Shown here piece after piece: positions 33,159-41,170 of a stretch of DNA of 46,261 nucleotides. The notes under the pieces are model-generated. The model saw nothing but the letters and a program-made list of their open reading frames with translations. It had not been told where the DNA came from and did no database searches. The stretch is from Patescibacteria group bacterium (GTDB lineage: Bacteria > Patescibacteriota > Patescibacteriia > Patescibacteriales > GWC2-42-12): the NCBI GenBank assembly GCA_028703305.1, contig JAQVNC010000005.1, positions 1-46,261 of the forward strand, written 5' to 3'. The first letter of the stretch is position 1. The number at the start of each line of letters is the position of its first letter. Made by a program: the position numbers and the translations under genes.

Positions 33159-34541
33159 CTATATTTTCTTCGACGGGCTGCCCAGCCTTTTTTCAATTTC
33201 CGCCACAACCTTTTTATAATCAACTATTTCCTGAATGCCTGATTCCATGTCGCGAATTAAAATCGTGCCGTCCATAATTTCTTTTTGCCCCAAAATCAAA
33301 GTATATTTTACTCCGGCCTGATTAGCTAATTCAAGCTGGCTCTTTAAATTGTCCTTGGTAAAAGCCTGGCGCACTTTAAAGCCGTTTTTTCTTAGCTCTT
33401 CAAATAAAACCATTATTTTTCTTCTAGCCGGATCGCCTAAATGGGCTAAAAACAAATCGCCTTTTTCTTCGTCTTTTAAAGGTATATTTTTTTCTTTTAT
33501 TTTTAAAATCACCCTTTCTATGCCAATGCCGAAACCGCAAGCCGGAGTCGGCCGCCCGCCCATATATTCAACTAGACCGTCATAGCGCCCGCCGCCGCCT
33601 AAGGCATTCTGCCGCGACTGCTCTTCCGGCTTGCCCTCCGTAGCCTCGGCGGAGGAGGGCCAAATTTCAAAAACTGTCCGATTATAATAATCCAAACCCC
33701 TGACTAAAGTCGGATTTAAATTATAAGGTATGTTTAACTCATCCAAATATTCCAAAACTTTTATAAAATGATTGCGGCAGTCTTCGCATAAACTATCAAC
33801 TATCTGCGGCGCGTCAGCGGCGATTTCCTGGCACTGCTTTTCTTTGCAATCTAAAAGGCGCAGAGGATTTTTCGCCAATCTTTTTTTGCAATCGTTGCAT
33901 AATTTAGTCCGGCGTCCGCGCTCTTTGTAAAAATTTTCCAGCTTAACCAAATATTCTTTGCGACATGAAGCGCAACCGACGCTGTTTATCTGCGTCATGA
34001 CCTCAAGCTGCAATTCGCGGAAAAAATAATAAGTTATGGCGATAAGCTCGGCATCGGCGACCGGGCTGGCGTCTCCGATACTCTCTAAGTTAAACTGGCT
34101 AAACTGGCGGAAGCGGCCGGCCTGCGGTTTATCATGCCTAAAGACCGGCCCAAGCCAAAATAGCTTTACCGGCTGAGGCAGGTTAAACATGCCGTGTTCA
34201 ATATATGACCTGATGATTCCCGGCGTGGCTTCCGGCCTAAGGGCAATCTTTTCTCCATTTTTATCAATAAAAGAAAACATTTCCTTAACAACAATATCCG
34301 AACTGCGGCCGCTGGAGCGCTCATACAGTTCCAAATTTTCTAAAACCGGCGTGTCCATCCGCTTAAAGCCATAAGATCTTGAAAGCTCGGTTGCTTTTTT
34401 AATAATCAAATTCCAATATTTATATTCATCCGGCAGGATATCTTTCATGCCTCTTAAGCGAGAGATAAACCTAACTCTTCTGGCCCTAGAAGCTTTTTCC
34501 TCGGCTTCTTTATTGTCTTTTTTCTTGAAAATTTTTGGCAT
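33159..34541 (-). CDS. hisS: histidyl-tRNA synthetase
   Basis: GMKDILPDEYKYW, LRPEATPGIIRSYIEH, RGLDYYNRTVFEIW, GGGRYDGLVE. Confidence 0.95.
   Translation of the reverse strand: MPKIFKKKDNKEAEEKASRARRVRFISRLRGMKDILPDEYKYWNLIIKKATELSRSYGFKRMDTPVLENLELYERSSGRSSDIVVKEMFSFIDKNGEKIALRPEATPGIIRSYIEHGMFNLPQPVKLFWLGPVFRHDKPQAGRFRQFSQFNLESIGDASPVADAELIAITYYFFRELQLEVMTQINSVGCASCRKEYLVKLENFYKERGRRTKLCNDCKKRLAKNPLRLLDCKEKQCQEIAADAPQIVDSLCEDCRNHFIKVLEYLDELNIPYNLNPTLVRGLDYYNRTVFEIWPSSAEATEGKPEEQSRQNALGGGGRYDGLVEYMGGRPTPACGFGIGIERVILKIKEKNIPLKDEEKGDLFLAHLGDPARRKIMVLFEELRKNGFKVRQAFTKDNLKSQLELANQAGVKYTLILGQKEIMDGTILIRDMESGIQEIVDYKKVVAEIEKRLGSPSKKI
33633..33660 (-). repeat. palindromic element inside hisS encoding PSSAEATEGK
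   Basis: GCCCTCC…GGAGGAGGGC, in frame. Confidence 0.55.
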
Positions 34542-34545
34542 AATG

Positions 34546-34695
34546 TATTTAAATTATAAATTCTAATATCTAAGCTCTAAACAAATCCAAAATTCAAAAT
34601 ACAAATGTTTTAAACAAATGCAATTGATATTGGTTTTGAATTTAGAATTTTGAGCATTAGAATTTGTTTAGGATTTAGAATTTAGATATTATAAT
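34546..34695. repeat. AT-rich imperfect inverted repeat
   Basis: aaattataaattctaatatctaa… versus …ttagaatttagatattataattt. Confidence 0.5.
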
Positions 34696-35259
34696 TTAAT
34701 AGCTATACTGTGGCGCTGAAAAAACATCAATTCTATTAAACGGCCAGCCGCGAAGCAAGACTCGGCCGGTAATTAATTTTTTATCCACCGGGCCGAAACT
34801 TCTGGAATCTTTTGACGCGTTTCTGTTATCGCCCAAGACATAATATTCGCTATCGCTTAAAGCTGTAGTTTCTTCATTTAAGCCATAGGTTTTATCGCCT
34901 GAATTTAAATACGGCTCATCCAGCTTTACGCCCAAAGGATTCTCTTTATTATAAACATAAACGAACCCGTCCTTAATTTGAACTTTTTCTCCGGGCAAGC
35001 CGATAACTCTTTTTATAAAATATTCTTCCGGATTTCTAGGATAGCGGAAAACAATTATGTCGCCCCGCGCCGGCTCATGAAAACGATAGCTGATTTCATC
35101 AATTATTAAATATTCTTTATCATAAAAATTAGGCTCCATTGAGGCGCCTTTAACATAAAACGGCTGAATTAAATAATATCTGACGGGAATAATAATGGCC
35201 AAAGAAATCACCACTACCTTAATTAATTCAAGAACATAACTAAAAAAATTTTTTACCAT
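34696..35259 (-). CDS. lepB: signal peptidase I
   Basis: VKGASMEPNFYDKEYLIIDE…FRYPRNPEEYFIKRVIGLPGE…LGDNRNASKDSR. Confidence 0.93.
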   Translation of the reverse strand: MVKNFFSYVLELIKVVVISLAIIIPVRYYLIQPFYVKGASMEPNFYDKEYLIIDEISYRFHEPARGDIIVFRYPRNPEEYFIKRVIGLPGEKVQIKDGFVYVYNKENPLGVKLDEPYLNSGDKTYGLNEETTALSDSEYYVLGDNRNASKDSRSFGPVDKKLITGRVLLRGWPFNRIDVFSAPQYSY

Positions 35260-35471
35260 AAAAAATTGCTTATCTGATAATAAATAAGTCTATAGCATAA
35301 CTAATATTTTGTCTACCCATTATTATAACAGCTTGTTGTTAAAAAGACAAACCTATATTAACAGGGTTGACATAATCGGGGAAAAAGATAATAATAGATG
35401 CGGCAACAAATCAGCTTGGTTGTCAAAACTCATAAACAAATATATAATTATTAAGTAGCAAATATATTATT

Positions 35472-36965
35472 ATGGATAAAAAAATAAATTTATTAAATTC
35501 AGAATCAATTCAACCAGAAATCATCGGTAGGCCGGCAAAAAATCCAAGCAAAAAAGCCGGCGCCGGAAAATTTAAACCCCTCGGGTTTATTTTAATTTTT
35601 TTCTTGGTTGTTTATGTAATTTTCGCTTTTAATAAATCATCAAACAACGAATCATCTTCCTGGTTTTATAATCTGCCGATTATAAGCCAAATTAAGCATT
35701 TGGTGGAAAGCGCTGACACTAAACTAAAGGGCGAAGAAAGCGATCGGATAAATATCCTGCTTTTAGGCATCGGCGGGAAGAACCATGACGGCGGACTTCT
35801 GACCGACACTATAATTTTGGCCAGCTTAAAGCCGAGTGAAAAAAAATTATCTTTGCTGTCTATCCCCCGCGACATGGCCGTGCCGATTGAAAATATGGGT
35901 TGGCGAAAAATTAATAGCGTTAACGCTTACGCCGAAATGAAAACTCCCGGCTCCGGCGGTTTGGCGGTCAGTCAAACCATAAGCGATCTTTTTCAAATAC
36001 CGGTTGATTATTATCTAACCGTGGATTTCGCCGGCTTTGAAAAAATTATTGACGACCTGGGCGGCGTGAAAGTTAATGTGGAAAATACTTTTGACGACTA
36101 TAAATACCCGATTTTAGGATCGGAAGACGCGTCCTGGGATCAAAGATGGGAGCATTTGCATATTGAAAAAGGAGAACAAACCATGGATGGCGCCTTGGCT
36201 TTAAAATATGTCCGCTCCAGGCATGCTTTGGGCGTAGAAGGCTCTGATTTCGCGCGCTCGCGCCGCCAGCAAAAAGTCTTGGAAGCGGTTAAAGAAAAAG
36301 TAATGTCGCTTAATGTTTTATTTAAGCCTAGCATGATTTCCAAGATAATTTCCGACATTAGTGAAAATTACAGCTCTAATTTAAAAATTTGGGAGATTGT
36401 TAAGCTGTGGGGGCTTGGCAAAGATATAAAAAGCGAAAACATAGCGACTCGCGTGCTTGATAATAGCCCGAGCGGCCTCTTGGTTGATACGGTCGGACTG
36501 GATGGCGCCTATCTTTTAAGCCCCAGAAGCGGCGACTTTTCGGAAATAAAATATTTGGTTAACAATATTTTTGCCGACGCGCCGGCCGACGATAAACAAA
36601 AAGTAAAAAAGGAAGTTGCTACCGTTGAAGTTAGAAACGGCACCTGGTTAAACGGGCTGGCCAATAAAGCGGCTTTGGATTTGGAAAAATACGGCTTTGA
36701 AATAGTGCGCGTCGGCAATAGCAGCCAGAAAAATTTCCAAAAATCGGTTATTTACGACCTAACCTATGGCGAGAAAATTCAAGCCTTAACGGTTCTAAAA
36801 AACAGGACTAATGCCGATGTTGCTTTAGGCATGCCGCAATGGCTGATAGATGATATGGCCAAAGAGCTCTCGGGCGTTGCTAATCCGATACAACCGGACT
36901 TTATTTTAATGCTGGGCCAAGACGCGGACGCGACAAAATCAGGAACGGCCAATACGGAACAATAG
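35472..36965 (+). CDS. LytR-CpsA-Psr family protein with LytR_C-like C-terminus
   Basis: INILLLGIGG…TDTIILASLKPSEKKLSLLSIPRDM…YVRSRHALGVEGSDFARSRRQQ. Confidence 0.9.
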   Translation: MDKKINLLNSESIQPEIIGRPAKNPSKKAGAGKFKPLGFILIFFLVVYVIFAFNKSSNNESSSWFYNLPIISQIKHLVESADTKLKGEESDRINILLLGIGGKNHDGGLLTDTIILASLKPSEKKLSLLSIPRDMAVPIENMGWRKINSVNAYAEMKTPGSGGLAVSQTISDLFQIPVDYYLTVDFAGFEKIIDDLGGVKVNVENTFDDYKYPILGSEDASWDQRWEHLHIEKGEQTMDGALALKYVRSRHALGVEGSDFARSRRQQKVLEAVKEKVMSLNVLFKPSMISKIISDISENYSSNLKIWEIVKLWGLGKDIKSENIATRVLDNSPSGLLVDTVGLDGAYLLSPRSGDFSEIKYLVNNIFADAPADDKQKVKKEVATVEVRNGTWLNGLANKAALDLEKYGFEIVRVGNSSQKNFQKSVIYDLTYGEKIQALTVLKNRTNADVALGMPQWLIDDMAKELSGVANPIQPDFILMLGQDADATKSGTANTEQ

Positions 36966-36968
36966 AAC

Positions 36969-37107
36969 TGTCATTGCGAGGAGCTTAAGCGACGAAGCAA
37001 TCTCACAAACAATTTAATGAAATAAACCTTTCTTGCTGGAATAATCTATTAATTTAACAAATAGTACGTTAGATTGCCGCGCTCCCTTCGGTCGCTCGCA
37101 ATGACAA
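36969..37107. repeat. two inverted copies of the TGTCATTGCGAGGAGC…GACGAAGCAATCTC repeat flanking ~60 bp
   Basis: Forward copy 36969-37005, reverse copy 37070-37107. Confidence 0.7.
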
Positions 37108-37118
37108 ACATAATTTTT

Positions 37119-38552
37119 ATGCCTGAAACGGAAAAAAAAGAAAACCAGCTTCCTTTAGTCGTTATCTTCGGCCGGGCTAATGTTGGCAAATCAACTTTAT
37201 TTAATTGCTTAACCGAAAAACGGCAGGCTCTGATTTCCAATATCGCCGGCACTACCAGAGATTCTAACCTGGGCCAAGTTTTTTGGCTCGGCCGCCATCT
37301 TGAGCTGGTGGATACCGGCGGCATCATTGATTTGAAGCATTTATCCAAAAAAGGCTCCTCGGCCGACAAAATTGACGACCAAGTGCAAAGGCAAGCCAGC
37401 CAATATTTAAGAAAAGCCGACTTGGTCATATTTTTAGTTGATAACAAAACCGGCTTGCTGCCCCAAGACAAAGAGATGGCGCTTTTAATTAAAAAAAACG
37501 TTAAGGCTGATAAAATCCTTTTAACGGTTAATAAAGTTGACGCGCCTCGCGATCGCCTGAAAATTTCCGAATTCTATAAATTATCATTCGGCGAACCTTA
37601 TCCGATTTCCGCGGCCAACGGCTCGGGCACCGGCGACTTGCTTGATATTATTATTGAAAAATTAAAATTCGCGGACGAGGAAACCGAAGATATTGGCGAA
37701 AAAGAAAACCGGGAGCTTGAAATAAAAACGGCTGAAAAAAATTTAATTAAAATCTGCATTATCGGCAAGCCTAACGTTGGAAAATCCAGCCTCTTAAATT
37801 CAATTTTAGGCTATGAGCGGGTAATTGTGAGCCCCTTGCCTCATACCACCAGAGAACCCCAGCACACAAAAATAATTTATAAAGGCCGGCCTATATTATT
37901 AATTGATACGGCCGGCATAAGTAAAAAAGGCGCGAAAACCAAAGGCTTGGAAAAATTCGGCATTGCCAAATCATTAAACGCTTTGTCCAAAAGCGATGTG
38001 GCCTTAATGACGCTTGATATTAGCGAGGAGATTACCCATCAAGACGCTAAATTAATTGAAGAAATAGTTGAGGCTCAAAAAAGTTTTATTTTTGTCGCCA
38101 ATAAATGGGATAAAGTTGAAACGCGAGACACAAAAAAATACACCGATTATCTTTATGGAAAATTGCCGTTCGCCCGCTTCGCGCCCATCCAATTCACCTC
38201 GGCCAAAACCGGAGAAAAAATTAAAAAAATCCTGGACTTGGCGTTGCAGATAGCCGAAGAAAGAAAACTTCAGCTAAGCGATTCCCAGCTGTCCCATTTT
38301 CTTTCGCGCATTGTTAAAATCCACCGGCCGGCCAAAGGCAAAGGCGTGCGCCACCCAAAAATAAGGGAATTCACTCAAACTCAAGCCAACCCGCCAAAAT
38401 TTGAAATGAAAATTGGCGCTAAAGAAGATCTGCATTTCTCCTACCTGCGCTTTATTGAAAACCGCTTGCGCGAAACTTATGGCTTCCTGGGTACGCCGCT
38501 ATCAGTTATTGTAGCCAAAAAGAAACGCGTTCACGGCCAACACAGTGATTAA
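37119..38552 (+). CDS. der: ribosome biogenesis GTPase Der
   Basis: Two G domains: GRANVGKSTLFN and GKPNVGKSSLLN; start refined to MPETEKKE. Confidence 0.95.
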   Translation: MPETEKKENQLPLVVIFGRANVGKSTLFNCLTEKRQALISNIAGTTRDSNLGQVFWLGRHLELVDTGGIIDLKHLSKKGSSADKIDDQVQRQASQYLRKADLVIFLVDNKTGLLPQDKEMALLIKKNVKADKILLTVNKVDAPRDRLKISEFYKLSFGEPYPISAANGSGTGDLLDIIIEKLKFADEETEDIGEKENRELEIKTAEKNLIKICIIGKPNVGKSSLLNSILGYERVIVSPLPHTTREPQHTKIIYKGRPILLIDTAGISKKGAKTKGLEKFGIAKSLNALSKSDVALMTLDISEEITHQDAKLIEEIVEAQKSFIFVANKWDKVETRDTKKYTDYLYGKLPFARFAPIQFTSAKTGEKIKKILDLALQIAEERKLQLSDSQLSHFLSRIVKIHRPAKGKGVRHPKIREFTQTQANPPKFEMKIGAKEDLHFSYLRFIENRLRETYGFLGTPLSVIVAKKKRVHGQHSD

Positions 38553-38562
38553 AAATAAAAAT

Positions 38563-39111
38563 ATGAATATCGTCGTCGGCCTGGGCAACCCGGGCAAACA
38601 ATATGAAATAACCCGCCATAATGCCGGCTTTATGGCGATTAACGCCTTGGCCAAAGAGCTCGGCCTAGCCTGGTCAGCTAATAAAAAATTTAAAGCTGAA
38701 ATAGCCGAAGGCCAAGGGCTGATTTTAATAAAGCCGCAAACTTTCATGAATAATTCCGGGCAAGCCGCGGCCGCTGTTTTATCATATTACAAATTATTGC
38801 CAAAAAAACTCGGCATTTTAAAAACCGCTGATGCTGATTTATCAAACATCTTAACCGTAATTCATGATGACTTGGATATTGAGCTTGGCAAATATAAAAT
38901 TTCCCTAGATTCCAGGAGCGCCGGACATAACGGCGTCCAGTCTATTATTGATTATCTAAAAACTAAAAATTTTAAACGAATCAGGCTCGGCATCCGCACT
39001 CCGGCGCTGGAAAAAATTCCGGCGGATAAATATGTTTTAGGAAAATTTAACGCCACGGAATTAAAAATAATCCAAGGCCAAATTTCTCAAATAAAAAAAG
39101 AGTTGGCCTAA
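38563..39111 (+). CDS. pth: peptidyl-tRNA hydrolase
   Basis: MNIVVGLGNPGKQYEITRHNAGFMAI…KPQTFMNNSGQA…SAGHNGVQSI. Confidence 0.95.
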   Translation: MNIVVGLGNPGKQYEITRHNAGFMAINALAKELGLAWSANKKFKAEIAEGQGLILIKPQTFMNNSGQAAAAVLSYYKLLPKKLGILKTADADLSNILTVIHDDLDIELGKYKISLDSRSAGHNGVQSIIDYLKTKNFKRIRLGIRTPALEKIPADKYVLGKFNATELKIIQGQISQIKKELA

Positions 39112-39122
39112 GCCAACTCCGG
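39097..39122. terminator. bidirectional terminator overlapping pth stop codon
   Basis: GAGTTGGC-ctaa-GCCAACTC; TTTTTTT on minus side. Confidence 0.75.
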
Positions 39123-39129
39123 CTGAACT

Positions 39130-39426
39130 TCACGCGGACAAGGCCGCCGCTTTGTCTGGAGCGAAATAATAGTAATAACTTCTTGCCTCCCAAAGCAGGC
39201 TTTCGTTATCCGTCACTCCGGCTTTAACCGCGGAAATAATCTTCTCCGCTTCATCCCGGAGACCGCGCTCCAACTTATCATTGCGCGCGGCGGAAAAGTC
39301 CAGGTTTTCCAGATATTTAATGAAAGCCTGCTTTTCCGCTTCATCTAAGGGGCCGTATAGAAAATGGTCTTTCTCTATATCCCCTTCGCCCATCCTGGCG
39401 ACAGGCCTTACTTCCATCGCAAACAT
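39130..39426 (-). CDS. hypothetical small protein (98 aa, MFAMEVRPVARMGEGDIEKDHFLYGPLDEAEKQ…)
   Basis: SD GGGGAGGGA 5 nt before ATG at 39426. Confidence 0.65.
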   Translation of the reverse strand: MFAMEVRPVARMGEGDIEKDHFLYGPLDEAEKQAFIKYLENLDFSAARNDKLERGLRDEAEKIISAVKAGVTDNESLLWEARSYYYYFAPDKAAALSA

Positions 39427-39497
39427 ATCAGTCCCTCCCCAACAAGTTAGAATGATCAATTGGTTTTTGTTTAAAAAACTCAGCCGATAACGTTTAA

Positions 39498-39588
39498 AAT
39501 TCTGTCTAGAAGCCCGGGGATAACCCCGATTTAAGGCTCTAGCCAAACCAGGAGGGAGGTTTAACCTTCACCGCTCCTAGACAAAATT
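39498..39588 (-). promoter_or_regulatory. structured 5' leader of the 39130-39426 gene
   Basis: 12-bp closing stem AATTTTGTCTAG/CTAGACAGAATT; hairpins AAACC-TCCCTCCT-GGTTT and GGGG-TTAT-CCCC. Confidence 0.55.
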
Positions 39589-39641
39589 CTAAATACTATC
39601 TGACTCTTAATAAATATGTTATTATTAAAATTAATAATTGT

Positions 39642-39980
39642 CAAAAAAATGAGATAGTTATAAAATTACTTTCTAGCGAAATTTAGGACTTTTCGCTCTA
39701 GGCGAGGAAAGCCAGTAAAATGATTGAGTCGTAGCATCGCTACGATGAAAATCATTTTGCGCCAGCTTGACAAAGCTTTGAGCGAAAAGGACAAATTGCA
39801 GCCAAAGTAATTTTATAACTATCTCATATAACGCCCAATATGCTACTTGCTTAGAAGGGATGCAAAATTTATAAATAATTAAGGAGGAAAACTATTTATT
39901 AATTAGGCCCTTAAGCAAGTAACAGGCTGGACGCTATTCCATAAAATATAAATTTATTTAATAAATTATATTATCACAAT
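39642..39980 (-). ncRNA. candidate ncRNA (about 330 nt) ending in a long-palindrome terminator
   Basis: Promoter TTGACA-N17-TAATAT on minus strand near 39.99 kb; no ORF; paired CTTGCTTAaGGG/CCCTTcTAAGCAAG arms; terminal palindrome followed by TTTTTTT. Confidence 0.5.
39649..39827. repeat. 179-bp palindrome with perfect 24-bp terminal inverted repeats
   Basis: ATGAGATAGTTATAAAATTACTTT … AAAGTAATTTTATAACTATCTCAT. Confidence 0.9.
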
Positions 39981-40045
39981 CAGGCCTCCATGTCAAGATT
40001 TAAATAATCCAACTAATTATCGCTAATATAAAATAAAATTTAAAC

Positions 40046-41137
40046 ATGAACGATCTTAAATATTGGCTGGCGCTAAGCCAGTTTTATAAATTCGGGCCGG
40101 TTAAATATAAAAAGCTGAAAAGCTATTTTTCTAATATTGAAAATGCTTATAAAGCTTCGGCTAAAGATTATATCCGCGCCGGCATTGAAGAAAAGGTCGC
40201 CGAAGAATTCATGATTTTTAAGCATCAGATTGAGCCGGATAAATTACTGGAAAATTTATATAAAGAAAAATTAAATGCTTTAACCATTGAAGACCCGGCT
40301 TATCCGAAACTCTTAAAACAAATTTATGACCCGCCTTTTATTTTATATTACCGCGGCTCGCTGGATGCTTTTAACGGTTTTTCATTAGCCGTGGTTGGCG
40401 CCAGAAAATATAGCGCCTATGGAGCGCAAGTTACCCAAAAACTTGTCAGAGAACTGGCTTTTAATAAACTAACTATCGTGAGCGGCATGGCTTTAGGCAT
40501 AGACACTCTGGCGCATTCGGCCGCCATAGAGTCCAGCGGGAAAACTATTGCCGTAATCGGCTCGGGCTTAGACCAGCAAAATATTTACCCGTCGCAAAAC
40601 CGCTACTTGGCCGATAAAATTGAGGCTCATGGCGGACTAATTTTAACCGAGTATCCAATCGGCACTATGCCGCTTAAACATCATTTTCCCCAAAGAAACC
40701 GCATAATTTCCGGATTATCCAGCGCCACCTTAGTTATTGAAGCCGCGGAAAAATCAGGCGCTTTAATTACGGCTTTTCACGCCTTAGAGCAAAATCGGGA
40801 AGTTTTTGCCGTGCCCGGCAGTATTTACTCCGGCTCTTCGGAAGGCACCAATCGCTTAATTACCATGGGAGCTAAGCTGGTGGCCGGCGCCAAAGACATT
40901 ATTGAAACTCTGAATTTGGCCGAGGCGGCCGCTTATATTGAAAACAAAAAAATCATTCCTGACACGGATGAAGAAGAATTAATTCTCGCTCGGCTATCTT
41001 ACGAGCCGACGCATATTGACGAGCTTAAGCAGTTGACAGAACTTGACACCTCGGTTATAAATAGTACACTTACTATCATGGAAATGAAAGGCATGGTAAA
41101 AAATTTAGGGAATATGCAATATGTGTTAGCCAGATAA
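40046..41137 (+). CDS. dprA: DNA processing protein DprA
   Basis: LAVVGARKYSAYG…IVSGMALGIDTLAH…GSGLDQQNIYPSQNR…FPQRNRIISGLS. Confidence 0.93.
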   Translation: MNDLKYWLALSQFYKFGPVKYKKLKSYFSNIENAYKASAKDYIRAGIEEKVAEEFMIFKHQIEPDKLLENLYKEKLNALTIEDPAYPKLLKQIYDPPFILYYRGSLDAFNGFSLAVVGARKYSAYGAQVTQKLVRELAFNKLTIVSGMALGIDTLAHSAAIESSGKTIAVIGSGLDQQNIYPSQNRYLADKIEAHGGLILTEYPIGTMPLKHHFPQRNRIISGLSSATLVIEAAEKSGALITAFHALEQNREVFAVPGSIYSGSSEGTNRLITMGAKLVAGAKDIIETLNLAEAAAYIENKKIIPDTDEEELILARLSYEPTHIDELKQLTELDTSVINSTLTIMEMKGMVKNLGNMQYVLAR

Positions 41138-41170
41138 ATTATGTCATTTTAGAGTGGCATTTATTTTTTT

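Noticed and set aside
34546-34695. AT-rich inverted region upstream of hisS as a T-box or His leader attenuator
   Set aside because: No His codon run and no GC-stem terminator; sequence looks like an AT-rich interspersed repeat
35398-35455. Short ORF MRQQISLVVKTHKQIYNY between lepB and the LCP gene as another leader peptide
   Set aside because: No amino-acid bias, no terminator switch downstream; it overlaps the second LCP promoter
37074-37118. N-terminal MPRSLRSLAMTNIIF extension of Der
   Set aside because: Comes from the upstream dispersed repeat; MPETEKKENQ start aligns with the first G domain
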